Shown here in pieces: positions 1-7,184 of a stretch of DNA of 19,115 nucleotides (position 1 is the stretch's first letter; each line of letters starts with the position of its first letter). The stretch covers positions 1 through 19,115 of the forward strand of contig JACXUE010000006.1 of assembly GCA_014764075.1 (NCBI GenBank), written 5' to 3'. The DNA comes from Sulfuricurvum sp. GTDB taxonomy: Bacteria > Campylobacterota > Campylobacteria > Campylobacterales > Sulfurimonadaceae. Under the pieces are notes generated by a model. That model had not been told where the DNA came from. It worked only from the letters and a program-made list of their open reading frames with translations, and ran no database searches. The translations under genes were made by a program, and so were the position numbers.

Positions 1-1266
1 GGTGCTGTATTCTTTACCGCTATTTTTGTCGTCAGCATCGGTTGAAATGTATGCCAAAGTAGCATCCAACGGTCCGAATGATTTAGAAGCAGTCAATGCA
101 ACTTCAGTCATATCTGTATTATCTGCTTTTGTCACAACTTGTGCTTTTGTATCGTCAATTGATGCATCAGTATAATACGCACCAAGTTTTGCAAAGCCAG
201 CATCATATTTAGCTGTAACATTCCAAGATGTAGCATCTGGAGCACCTACATAACCATAATTCCAAAACGCTTCAGTGTACAATTTAGATTGAGCACCGCT
301 TAAGTTATTAGTTGCAACGTTGGCAATTTTTAATGTACCTTCATCATCAACTTTTGAATATGCAGCCGACACTTTAAGCGCATCCATTGCATATCCAAGT
401 TTAAATGCATATGCTGAAGAATCTTTGATACCTGCTAGCAAACCTTTTGGATCCATATTAGCATATTGTGCACCAATAGTTACACCTTTTACCAATTGGC
501 AATTGATATCTGCTTGCAACCAATAAGCATCTGCAACACTTAGAACGTTGTAGTACCATGCTTGGACTGTAGCAGGTTTAAATGAGTTGTTAACCAAAGC
601 TACTGCATAAGCACCATCAACTGCAAATGTCTGGAAGTTTGCACCATCACGTAGGATACCATCACGATCAGCAGTACTTGTTGAAGCATTTGCAGCATCT
701 ACACCATTGCTTTTTCCAACCCATGCACCGACCAAAGTCGTATCCGGAAGATCTTGGTTGATTACAACTGCCGCATCAAAAGTATTTTTTGCAACTGACC
801 ATGCTTCAGAGAATGCAAGTGGAGTATCGAGCTCCATACGACCGATTTTAGCCGTTGTATTACCCATCGTTGTTGCCAACCATGCTTCACTAACCCATCT
901 ATTGTCTTCTACTCCACTGTGAGCACCGGTCCACGTATTTGATACGAGGTTATTTTCCAAACCAAGGGTACTAACTGCATTGGCAGTCACACCAAATGAA
1001 ACACCTTTGAGAAGATCACCAGTCACACCAAGACGTAATGCAACATCCGCTGCAGATCCACCTATTCCATCAACCGTAGTACCTTGCTCAAAAAGACCGC
1101 TTTGATATCTATCTGCGTTATGATCATTGTTATCATCAATGCCATAATCTGCATTGTTTGTATTATAGAATACTTTAGCATCCCCAGATACTTTTACATT
1201 GTCCAACGCAAATGCACTTGCTCCGAGCAACACTGCTGCCGCTAGAGACATTTTGACTAACTTCAT
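1..1266 (-). CDS. Outer-membrane porin, MOMP/OprD-like (partial, 3' end outside window)
   Basis: The reading frame is open from ATG at 1266 to the window edge, giving 422 codons without a stop. The start MKLVKMSLAAAVLLGASAFA is a clear Sec signal peptide, probably cut after AFA, so the product is exported. An AAGGAG ribosome binding site lies at 1272-1277, five bases before the ATG. The mature part alternates short polar and hydrophobic stretches, with many aromatic, Gly and Asn/Asp residues and few Lys/Arg clusters, as in a beta-barrel. Repeated strand-like pieces such as TTAKIGRMELDTPLAF resemble the major outer-membrane porins (Campylobacter MOMP / OprD family) of Campylobacterota. One Cys (ADINCQLV) sits mid-barrel, which is unusual for a porin. 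Its AT-rich wobble codons differ from the neighbouring operons. The porin class is inferred from memory of the family, and the C-terminal strands cannot be seen. Confidence 0.8.
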   Translation of the reverse strand, partial: MKLVKMSLAAAVLLGASAFALDNVKVSGDAKVFYNTNNADYGIDDNNDHNADRYQSGLFEQGTTVDGIGGSAADVALRLGVTGDLLKGVSFGVTANAVSTLGLENNLVSNTWTGAHSGVEDNRWVSEAWLATTMGNTTAKIGRMELDTPLAFSEAWSVAKNTFDAAVVINQDLPDTTLVGAWVGKSNGVDAANASTSTADRDGILRDGANFQTFAVDGAYAVALVNNSFKPATVQAWYYNVLSVADAYWLQADINCQLVKGVTIGAQYANMDPKGLLAGIKDSSAYAFKLGYAMDALKVSAAYSKVDDEGTLKIANVATNNLSGAQSKLYTEAFWNYGYVGAPDATSWNVTAKYDAGFAKLGAYYTDASIDDTKAQVVTKADNTDMTEVALTASKSFGPLDATLAYISTDADDKNSGKEYST

Positions 1267-1302
1267 TGATTCTCCTTAAGTTAAGCTTGATTTCTCAGAC
1301 AA

Positions 1303-1331
1303 ATAATCATCATAAATATGGTGATGATTAT
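1303..1331. promoter_or_regulatory. Perfect 10-bp inverted repeat between divergent porin and lipoprotein genes
   Basis: ATAATCATCA at 1303-1312 is repeated in reverse complement as TGATGATTAT at 1322-1331, with a 9-base spacer. It lies in the 116-bp divergent intergenic space, three bases upstream of a possible -10 box for the lipoprotein gene and about 37 bases upstream of the porin start. The half-site spacing would suit a dimeric DNA-binding regulator. In porin mRNA it could instead form a leader hairpin. The regulator is unknown. Confidence 0.45.
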
Positions 1332-1333
1332 GG

Positions 1334-1339
1334 TATAGT
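1334..1339 (+). promoter_or_regulatory. Possible -10 box (TATAGT) for the lipoprotein gene
   Basis: TATAGT is preceded by TGG, in an AT-rich stretch about 44 bases before the start codon at 1383. No convincing -35 element is visible. Campylobacterota sigma-70 promoters commonly lack a conserved -35 box, so this is only suggestive. Confidence 0.35.
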
Positions 1340-1382
1340 TCAATCTAATATCAATATATCAAATAATCCAAAGGAACTCGAT

Positions 1383-1790
1383 ATGAAATCACTTACCCTG
1401 ATAACGGTCGCTACATGCGCCCTAATCCTCGGAGGGTGTGCCAACCAAGAAGGGGTTACACCATCACAAAACAAATCGCTACATGCGATCTCTCCAAGCA
1501 CCACAGCAACCAGCGAGGGGGGAGCCATGCAGCGCTCTCTCGATGTATGGCTCAAAGAGGAGTGGAATCCCATCATGGCGATACAAGCGACCAATTCCAC
1601 CACCAAACAATCCGACGGCACAGTCGTAACGACCAAAACCGAACCAACAACCATCACCATCAAAACCGAGACTGCTGAAGGTAAAGTGATCGAGAAGACG
1701 ACTAAAGCGACCCAAATCACCACGACAACGCAATCTGCGAGTGGTAAAGTGGAGTCGAAAACTGAGATTATTCCATTTATGCGGGAATGA
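1383..1790 (+). CDS. Small Thr/Lys-rich lipoprotein of unknown function
   Basis: The product has 135 residues. The start is placed at ATG 1383 because AAGGA (1371-1375) sits seven bases upstream and because translation from there gives a lipoprotein signal peptide. A hydrophobic stretch runs to residue 16, followed by the lipobox L-G-G-C with the lipidated Cys at residue 19. The in-frame upstream extension has no ribosome binding site and no signal-like sequence. After the lipobox comes a short linker, a segment with a Trp pair (residues 55-61, WLKEEWN), then an 80-residue tail very rich in Thr, Lys and Glu with repeated TTxTKTE-like units of alternating beta character. The membrane leaflet is not evident from Asn+2 alone. 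I do not recognise a family. It ends eight bases before the 3' end of the convergent fabI remnant, and no terminator is seen. Confidence 0.75.
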   Translation: MKSLTLITVATCALILGGCANQEGVTPSQNKSLHAISPSTTATSEGGAMQRSLDVWLKEEWNPIMAIQATNSTTKQSDGTVVTTKTEPTTITIKTETAEGKVIEKTTKATQITTTTQSASGKVESKTEIIPFMRE

Positions 1791-1798
1791 TGAGGAGA

Positions 1799-2387
1799 TT
1801 ATTCTCTCTCATCCCAAACAAATACACTTTTACCTTCACCGTTTTTCTCAACTGCAGCCATACCCATAATGTTATAACCCGCATCGACATAATGTACCTC
1901 TCCCGTAACACCGCTCGATAGATCACTGAGGAGATACATCGCCGAGTTTCCGACCTCTTCGATGGTGACGTTTTTGCGAAGCGGTGCATTGCACTCGTTC
2001 CACGTCAAAATTTGTTTGAAATCGCCGATACCGCTCGCCGCCAATGTACGGATAGGACCTGCGCTGATGGCATTCACCCGCTGACCTTTACTCGCACCTA
2101 GTTCAACCGCCATGTAGCGAACGGTTGATTCCAACGCCGCTTTAGCAACCCCCATCACATTGTAGTTGGGGATGTATTTGGGTCCGCCGAGATAGCTGAG
2201 GGTGATGATCGATGCACCTGGAGCCAATACGCTCTCCAAACGGTTGGTTAGATCGATCAACGAATAAACCGAAATATCCATTGCAATGCGAAACGCCTCT
2301 TTGGAGGTTTTCATAAACCCATCACTCAATGCCTCTTTGGGGGCAAATGCCACCGAATGGACGAGAAAATCGATCCTGCATTAACAT
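1799..2387 (-). pseudogene. fabI: Enoyl-ACP reductase FabI, internally deleted and frameshifted
   Basis: FabI catalyses the last, NAD(P)H-dependent reduction step of each fatty-acid elongation cycle. The C-terminal part (from codon 2374-2372, IDFLVHSVAFAPKEAL, to the TAA at 1799-1801) matches the SDR-fold FabI family well. It keeps the catalytic Tyr-x6-Lys (YNVMGVAK), the AISAGPIRTLAASGI loop and the GEVHYVDAGYNIMGM end. About 80 N-terminal codons, including the glycine-rich nucleotide-binding motif and first strands, are absent. An AGGAG ribosome binding site and ATG-TTA-ATG start (2387) remain, as expected for an intact gene, but they run straight into the later part in the wrong frame. Translation from that ATG stops after 21 codons at 2322-2324. 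The C-terminal frame closes upstream with TAA at 2381-2383 and offers only a GTG (2353) without a ribosome binding site. It is last in the gap-pgk-tpiA operon, 31 bp after tpiA. It could be a true deletion or an assembly collapse. Confidence 0.85.
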
Positions 2388-2418
2388 GTAAATTTCTCCT
2401 AGATTAATTGATTGTGTA

Positions 2419-3120
2419 TTATAGTTCCGCCGCTTGGGCGATCATCTCGCAAAAATCGTTGGCGCTGAGCGATGCTGAGCCAACCAAAACACCGTCAACG
2501 TTTTCAAGAGCCATAATCTCACCGGCATTATCTACTTTGACACTCCCACCGTATAAAAGCGGAGCTTTGGTCTTGGCTCGAAGAGCCCTATGGATCAATT
2601 CGATATCACGGTTTGAAGGAGTAAGCCCCGTTCCGATCGCCCAAACCGGCTCATATGCGACAATCAGATCGGGATAGGAAAGATCGATCCCCTCGAATTG
2701 AGCTTCGATATACCCCATCAGCGCATCGCTCCCCTCTTCACGAACTTCTAGAGGTTCACCGACACAATAGACGATCGCAAATCCCTGTTCCGCAAAAAAG
2801 CGGAATTTTGCCGCTATCTGCTCTTGGGTTTCACCGATGATATGACGGCGCTCGGAGTGTCCGATCAAAATTGTTTTGATCCCAAACTCCTCAAGCTGCT
2901 CAAGCGCTATCTCACCAGTATAGGCACCGTTTTGGACGGGATAACCGTTCTGAACCCCGATCAAAACATTACGTGGATCATGATCCAACGCCGTAAAAGG
3001 GGGGAAAACGATAATCGTATCGGTGATATCGTTTGCACTCACAAACGACTCAACAACTGCCATATAAGCTCGTGTCTCTTGGCGAGTTTTGTTCGCTTTA
3101 AAGTTAGCACACAATATCAT
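2419..3120 (-). CDS. tpiA: Triose-phosphate isomerase
   Basis: This cytoplasmic TIM-barrel enzyme interconverts dihydroxyacetone phosphate and glyceraldehyde 3-phosphate. The 233-residue product has Asn6 and Lys8 of the N-terminal ANFK motif, the electrophile His88 in IGHSERR, the catalytic base Glu157 in AYEPVWAIGTG with the flexible loop just after it, and the phosphate-binding YGGSV (190-194) and GVLVGSASL motifs. It is about 20 residues shorter than the enterobacterial enzyme, which is usual for Campylobacterota. AAAGGAG lies six bases before the ATG. The gene follows pgk by 12 bp and precedes the fabI remnant by 31 bp, so gap, pgk, tpiA and fabI probably share a transcript. All catalytic residues are present. 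Confidence 0.96.
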   Translation of the reverse strand: MILCANFKANKTRQETRAYMAVVESFVSANDITDTIIVFPPFTALDHDPRNVLIGVQNGYPVQNGAYTGEIALEQLEEFGIKTILIGHSERRHIIGETQEQIAAKFRFFAEQGFAIVYCVGEPLEVREEGSDALMGYIEAQFEGIDLSYPDLIVAYEPVWAIGTGLTPSNRDIELIHRALRAKTKAPLLYGGSVKVDNAGEIMALENVDGVLVGSASLSANDFCEMIAQAAEL

Positions 3121-3132
3121 GACCTGCTCCTT

Positions 3133-4323
3133 TTATTTCATTAACGGTTTAACACCCGGAAGGATTTTCCCTTCCAACAGCTCCAAAGAGGCTCCCCCTC
3201 CGGTAGAGATAAACGTCATCTCCTCATCCAATCCGATACGTTGAACCAAATCGGCCGTATCGCCGCCGCCGACAACCGTCGTCGCATACGAATCGGCAAC
3301 GAAATGGGCAATTTTATTCGAACCGCGGGCAAAACGATCCATCTCATATACCCCCATTGGTCCATTCCAAAGGATTGTTTGAACATCATTGAGGACTTGA
3401 CGATACAATCGTACCGTCGCCGGTCCGATATCCAGCCCCATCCAACCGGATGGAATTTCCTGAACGCTACATAACCGACTCATTGCATCGGGGGCAAATT
3501 TTTCCGCAGCAACAACGTCGACAGGGAGATAAAATTTGACTCCGAGTTGTTTTGCTTCGTTCATAATGTGAATCGCTTCACCCAAAAGATCATCTTCGAC
3601 CAACGAGTTGCCCACATCGTGACCAAGCGCTTTGAGAAATGTAAACGCCATCCCTCCGCCGATAAGAATCTTGTCCACTTTCGGCAAAAGATTAATCAAG
3701 GCTTCAAGCTTCCCTGAAACTTTCGATCCCCCGACGATCGCGGCAAACGGACGAATTGGACGCTCTAACAACACATCAAAAAATTGGATCTCTTTTTGGA
3801 GCAAAAAGCCCGCCGCTTTGTGGGCGTTATCAAAGTGCTGTGTAATCCCCTCGACCGAAGCGTGAGCACGGTGGCTAACCCCAAAAGCATCGTTGATATA
3901 CACCTCTGCCATCGATGCAAGTGCCGCACTCAGTTTAGGATCGTTTTTCGTCTCCCCCTTTTCAAAACGCAAATTTTCCAGCAACAATACCTCTCCGCTT
4001 TTAAGCTCACGCGCTAACGTTTGCGCACTCTCCCCCACAACATCCTCTGCTAGCTTGACATCAATTTTGAGGAGTTGATGAAGGCGTCGCGCAACCGGCG
4101 CAAGGGTATATTTATCGTCGCGTTCCCCTTTGGGTCGACCAAAGTGTGAACCCAAGATGATGGCACATTTTTGATCCAAACAGTAATGGATGGTTGCAAG
4201 TGCAGAGCGGATACGACGATCATCGGTAATGTTGCCGTAATCGTCCATCGGGACGTTAAAATCACATCGAATAAACACTTTTTTACCGTAAATGTCGCAC
4301 TCTTTAATATTGAATAATTCCAT
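3133..4323 (-). CDS. pgk: Phosphoglycerate kinase
   Basis: The cytoplasmic kinase transfers a phosphate between 1,3-bisphosphoglycerate/ADP and 3-phosphoglycerate/ATP, the step after GAPDH. The 396-residue length is normal. The N-terminal domain shows the substrate motif VFIRCDFNVP (Arg19, Asp21, Asn23), GSHFGRPKG and the LLLENLRFEKGE segment. The C-terminal nucleotide domain shows GGSKVSGKLE, the NGPMGVYE loop, GGGDTADL and the STGGGASLELLEGK glycine-rich loop near the end. Start ATG 4323 is preceded by GAGGAA. It lies 42 bp after gap and 12 bp before tpiA. No missing residues or frameshift are seen. Confidence 0.97.
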   Translation of the reverse strand: MELFNIKECDIYGKKVFIRCDFNVPMDDYGNITDDRRIRSALATIHYCLDQKCAIILGSHFGRPKGERDDKYTLAPVARRLHQLLKIDVKLAEDVVGESAQTLARELKSGEVLLLENLRFEKGETKNDPKLSAALASMAEVYINDAFGVSHRAHASVEGITQHFDNAHKAAGFLLQKEIQFFDVLLERPIRPFAAIVGGSKVSGKLEALINLLPKVDKILIGGGMAFTFLKALGHDVGNSLVEDDLLGEAIHIMNEAKQLGVKFYLPVDVVAAEKFAPDAMSRLCSVQEIPSGWMGLDIGPATVRLYRQVLNDVQTILWNGPMGVYEMDRFARGSNKIAHFVADSYATTVVGGGDTADLVQRIGLDEEMTFISTGGGASLELLEGKILPGVKPLMK

Positions 4324-4365
4324 ATTTTCCTCTTACTGTAAGATTTAATTTTTTATAACTCTATT

Positions 4366-5370
4366 TTATTGTTTACTAATGAACAATGCCATCTCTATGA
4401 GGCGATTGGAATAACCCCACTCGTTATCATACCACGCCATGATCTTGACCAAATTACCGTCGATCACTTGGATGAGATCGTCCGCCACTGTGGCACTAAA
4501 CGACGATCCGACAAAATCCTGCGATACTCGATAACGCTCATCTACCTGTAAAATTCCTCTCATCTCCCCTTTGGCATACGCTTTAAAAAGAGAGCTCAAC
4601 TCCTCCTTGGAGGTAGGTTTTGAGACCAGAACGTTCAGATCGACCATCGAAACATCCGGTGTCGGAACACGGACGCTTTGCCCATGCAGTTTTCCCTCCA
4701 AAGATGGCAACACAAGAGAAATCGCTTTAGCCGCTCCCGTCGTAGTCGGGATCATATTCACCGCTGCGGCACGTGAGCGGCGCATATCACTGCCATGATC
4801 GCTATCGATAATCGCCTGACCGTTCGTGTAGGCGTGAATCGTCGTCATCAACCCTTTCTCAATCCCCAAATGTTCATCCACGATACGGGCAATCGGTCCT
4901 AAACAGTTGGTGGTGCACGATGCGTTTGAGATAATCGGCTCACCCAAGTAGAGATGATTGTTTACCCCTAACACATACGTCGGGATGGCGCTGTCTTTGG
5001 TTGGAGCGGATAGGATCACCTTTTTGACCCCTTTTGCCAAATGGTGTCGCGTCGAATCACCGGTCAAAAACAGACCGCTACACTCAAATACCACATCGGC
5101 ACCGCATGCGCCAAAATCGAGCAATTCAGGATTTTTTTCTGCAAAAACACTCACGCGCTTTCCGCCGATCATCAACGTAGATCGGTCGATAATGGTAACA
5201 TCCGATCTAAACGATCCGTGAACCGAATCATTTTGCAATAAGTAGCACATCATCTCAATCGTTGCCATGTCGTTAATGGCAACCAATTCGACATCGTCCC
5301 TCATGGCGATTAAACGGGTTACACAACGGCCGATACGCCCGAATCCGTTAATTGCAATCTTTAGCGCCAT
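4366..5370 (-). CDS. gap: Glyceraldehyde-3-phosphate dehydrogenase, type I
   Basis: The enzyme catalyses the phosphorylating, NAD-linked oxidation of glyceraldehyde 3-phosphate in the cytoplasm. The ATG at 5370 is chosen over an in-frame GTG three bases earlier, because AGGA lies eight bases before it and the product then starts MALKIAINGFGRIGR as usual. The protein has 334 residues. Seen in order are the Rossmann loop GFGRIGR (9-15), Asp34 at the end of the second strand (favouring NAD over NADP), the active-site SCTTNC with Cys152, His179 in HAYTNGQ, the phosphate-binding RRSRAAAVNMIPTTTGAA region (198-214) and the C-terminal YDNEWGYSNR. HAYTNGQ instead of the common HSYTNDQ is a mild variant. 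It is the first gene of the gap-pgk-tpiA-fabI operon and divergent from nadD. Confidence 0.96.
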   Translation of the reverse strand: MALKIAINGFGRIGRCVTRLIAMRDDVELVAINDMATIEMMCYLLQNDSVHGSFRSDVTIIDRSTLMIGGKRVSVFAEKNPELLDFGACGADVVFECSGLFLTGDSTRHHLAKGVKKVILSAPTKDSAIPTYVLGVNNHLYLGEPIISNASCTTNCLGPIARIVDEHLGIEKGLMTTIHAYTNGQAIIDSDHGSDMRRSRAAAVNMIPTTTGAAKAISLVLPSLEGKLHGQSVRVPTPDVSMVDLNVLVSKPTSKEELSSLFKAYAKGEMRGILQVDERYRVSQDFVGSSFSATVADDLIQVIDGNLVKIMAWYDNEWGYSNRLIEMALFISKQ

Positions 5371-5403
5371 CACTACAGTCCTACAAACACAAAATAGGGG
5401 CTG

Positions 5404-5409
5404 ATTTTA
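5404..5409 (-). promoter_or_regulatory. Possible -10 box (TAAAAT) for the gap operon
   Basis: Reading the minus strand, TTGGTAAAATC lies 34 bases before the gap start codon in the 81-bp divergent region shared with nadD. No strong -35 is visible. The position is reasonable for a short leader, but the region is AT-rich and chance matches are likely. Confidence 0.35.
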
Positions 5410-5421
5410 CCAAAAATCGGT

Positions 5422-5427
5422 TATAAT
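5422..5427 (+). promoter_or_regulatory. -10 box TATAAT for nadD-rsfS
   Basis: A consensus TATAAT lies 24 bases before the nadD start codon. The DNA at the usual -35 distance does not resemble TTGACA, which fits the weak -35 conservation in this phylum. It would give a leader of about 18 nucleotides. Confidence 0.5.
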
Positions 5428-5451
5428 TTCGATTAAAAGAAGTTGAGGCTT

Positions 5452-5985
5452 ATGAAGGTCGCACTCTATGGCGGTAGTTTCGATCCGCCCCATGCCGGAC
5501 ATGTAGCGGTTGTTACCGAAGCGTTAAAGCGTTTGGAGATCGATCGATTGTTTATTATACCTGCTTCGCGCAATCCGTTTAAAAAAACGGTACGTGCGGA
5601 GGGGAATATCCGTTACGGATGGCTGAAAGAGATATTTGAGCCCTATCCCAAAGTATCGATCAGTGATTTTGAGATTACTCAACATCGGAGCGTATACACT
5701 ATCGAGACGGTAGAACATTTTGCCCCATCCGCAGAAAAGATCTATCTAGTCATCGGAGCCGACAATCTCGAAAAACTCGCCTCATGGCATCAGTTTGCCA
5801 AACTCGATACTTTGGTGACATGGGTCGTCGCGACACGCAACGGTATCGCTATTCCTGAGAGGATGATTCGACTGAATGTCGATGTGACCATCAGTTCAAC
5901 CGATTTTCGTACCTCTTTAAGCCCTTTGGGTCTTGAAGCGAATATCGAACAAAAAATTTTAACCTATTACAAGGAACATCCGTGA
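5452..5985 (+). CDS. nadD: Nicotinate-nucleotide adenylyltransferase
   Basis: The enzyme joins nicotinate mononucleotide and ATP to deamido-NAD in NAD synthesis. The start is placed at ATG 5452, giving 177 residues. A TTG nine bases upstream is in frame, but the family normally begins right at MKVALYGGSFDPPHAGH. Visible motifs are GGSFDPPHAGH (7-17, with the nucleotidyltransferase His14-x-Gly-His17), the GADNLEKLASWHQF substrate segment (102-115) and the C-terminal ISSTDFR (147-153) ATP-binding signature. The stop overlaps the rsfS GTG start by four bases, so the two genes are probably translationally coupled. The nadD-rsfS pairing is very common in bacteria and supports both calls. Confidence 0.95.
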   Translation: MKVALYGGSFDPPHAGHVAVVTEALKRLEIDRLFIIPASRNPFKKTVRAEGNIRYGWLKEIFEPYPKVSISDFEITQHRSVYTIETVEHFAPSAEKIYLVIGADNLEKLASWHQFAKLDTLVTWVVATRNGIAIPERMIRLNVDVTISSTDFRTSLSPLGLEANIEQKILTYYKEHP

Positions 5986-6311
5986 ATCCACGCATTGAAA
6001 AAATTAGTGCTATCTTAGACCAAAACAAAGCTGAAGCGATCGAAGTGTTTGATCTCAGAGGGGGCGATTATTTCGCCGATTACGTCGTTATCACTTCGTC
6101 ATTAGGGGAACGTCATACTTTGGCACTCTTGGATCACCTCAAAAAAGGGTTGAAACCCGATGAGCAATTTTTGTACGTTGATGAGAGCGGAGATTGGGTT
6201 GCGATCGATTTGGGAGATATTCTCATCCATATTTTGACACCGCAATACCGGACAAAATACGATTTGGAAAGCTTTTTAAACGAAATTTCGGCACGAAAAA
6301 ACAGACACTGA
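5982..6311 (+). CDS. rsfS: Ribosome silencing factor RsfS
   Basis: The 109-residue DUF143/Iojap-family protein is expected to bind ribosomal protein uL14 and block subunit joining when nutrients are scarce. The start is GTG at 5982, overlapping the nadD stop as GTGA, with AAGGAA at 5971-5976. Recognisable family segments are the IEVFDLRG strand, the ADYVVITSSLGERHTLAL helix region (residues 33-50) and the terminal DWVAIDLGDILIHIL core with YDLE helix. The length is typical and complete. A short hairpin follows the stop (6313-6327) without a T-run, so no clear terminator is called. Confidence 0.93.
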   Translation: MNPRIEKISAILDQNKAEAIEVFDLRGGDYFADYVVITSSLGERHTLALLDHLKKGLKPDEQFLYVDESGDWVAIDLGDILIHILTPQYRTKYDLESFLNEISARKNRH

Positions 6312-6540
6312 AATCTGCAATGCAGATGAGAGGGGAGCAATGAATCCAAATATCATGAATTGAATCAACGTACTCATCAAAAAAAACGTACTCTATTCAT
6401 GAACGATTTCAAGTCCCCCGCAACTTTTGCCATACTTTACCACAAAGAGCCGCTCAATGCGATCGTTTTTTTCAAAATTTGAATTTAGTCTTTGTAAATT
6501 AAAAAGAGAATAATTTTTACGAGATGATTTTAAAGAAAAG
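6312..6540. other. Non-coding spacer between rsfS and the tRNA gene
   Basis: The 229 bp hold no frame longer than a few codons with a ribosome binding site. There is a 6-bp stem ATCTGC/GCAGAT with a three-base loop at 6313-6327, an A-run at 6376-6383, and AT-rich DNA towards the tRNA. Both rsfS (plus) and the tRNA (minus) are transcribed into it, so it probably holds their 3' ends. Confidence 0.5.
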
Positions 6541-6617
6541 TGGTGCGCCCGAAGAGATTCGAACTCCTGACCGTCGGTACCGCAAACCGATGCTCTATCC
6601 AGCTGAGCTACGGACGC
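6541..6617 (-). tRNA. tRNA-Arg (anticodon GCG)
   Basis: The 77-base minus-strand gene includes an encoded CCA end. The acceptor stem GCGTCCG pairs with CGGGCGC (one G-T pair), the D stem is GCTC/GAGC, the anticodon stem TCGGT/ACCGA encloses loop TTGCGGT, the variable region is CGGTC, and the T arm is AGGAG-TTCGAAT-CTCTT. The anticodon read from the loop is GCG, decoding CGC and CGU arginine codons. Most bacteria use ACG here, edited to inosine. A TATAAT box lies 20 bases upstream. Confidence 0.95.
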
Positions 6618-6636
6618 ACATTTAAAAGAGAACGAA

Positions 6637-6642
6637 ATTATA
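6637..6642 (-). promoter_or_regulatory. -10 box TATAAT of the tRNA-Arg gene
   Basis: On the minus strand GCTATAATTTCG gives a consensus -10 centred about 22 bases before the tRNA 5' end, a usual distance for a short tRNA leader. TTAACT lies near the -35 position and only weakly resembles TTGACA. It sits just after the stop of the preceding minus-strand gene (6669). Confidence 0.6.
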
Positions 6643-6668
6643 GCTATATAAACTTAAAAGTTAATAAA

Positions 6669-7184
6669 TCATCTCAATTGGTTAATTTTGAGGACAAATT
6701 CCACTTCTGCTTTGGACAAACGGAGCTCTTTGGCGATCGCATCGACCTCCATCCCCTGATTGTATCGGCTGATCACTTTCTCATCATCCAATCCGCTGAT
6801 CGAAGCGGGGAGAGAGAGATTGCGGATCCGTTCCTCCAAATATCGGAGGCGATTTTCCGTTTTCTCTTTGTAGGTACTGAAACTTCCCTCAATATGGGAT
6901 AGTGACTCTAAAATAGGGACCGATATCTCATTTACCTCTCGCCCTACCTCTGCATGAATGTTGTTTTGATTCATCGGGACACTCTCTTGGAGCGACGCGA
7001 TTATCTCCAGCTCCTGTTTTAGCCGTTTGTCCATCATAAAAAACTCGCGATGCAACTCTTCGACCGCTTTGGCAACGGAGCGAATCTGCGATGTTACCTC
7101 AGACTCTTTGTTCACCATGTAGTAGACGATCCCGACCACCACCACCGCTAACGCAACAATAGCGATCTCCAACGTATAATTCAT
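6669..7184 (-). CDS. Membrane-anchored coiled-coil protein with C-terminal HTH-like segment
   Basis: The product has 171 residues and unknown function. Residues 5-23 form one strong hydrophobic helix that would anchor the protein in the inner membrane. Residues 27-125 are charged, heptad-like helical sequence. Residues 135-168 (EKVISRYNQGMEVDAIAKEL and the following LSKAEVEFVLKI) look like a small helix-turn-helix of the kind at the end of DUF2802/DUF6115-type proteins. Those have the same anchor, coiled coil and HTH order and are often found near motility genes; this family link is my inference. The ATG overlaps the stop of the PilZ-like gene by four bases (ATGA), with AAGGGG upstream. It is last in the mqnP trio. 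Since it is membrane-tethered, the HTH need not bind DNA. Confidence 0.7.
   Translation of the reverse strand: MNYTLEIAIVALAVVVVGIVYYMVNKESEVTSQIRSVAKAVEELHREFFMMDKRLKQELEIIASLQESVPMNQNNIHAEVGREVNEISVPILESLSHIEGSFSTYKEKTENRLRYLEERIRNLSLPASISGLDDEKVISRYNQGMEVDAIAKELRLSKAEVEFVLKINQLR

Noticed and set aside
1340..1723. 127-codon minus-strand frame opposite the lipoprotein gene
   Set aside because: It has no ribosome binding site and arises as the complement of a Thr-rich coding sequence; the lipoprotein with lipobox on the plus strand is the better gene.
1799..2353. A standalone short FabI starting at GTG 2353
   Set aside because: This GTG is the Val of the HSVAFAP motif, has no ribosome binding site, and a protein starting there would lack the nucleotide-binding half. 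It is better read as the 3' part of a broken gene.
6313..6327. Hairpin after rsfS as a terminator
   Set aside because: The stem is only 6 bp with a three-base loop and is followed by GAGAGGGG instead of a T-run.
6540..6902. 120-codon plus-strand frame starting MVRPKRFELLTVGTANRC
   Set aside because: The N-terminal part is the complement of the tRNA-Arg gene, a well-known false protein, and the rest is antisense to the coiled-coil gene.
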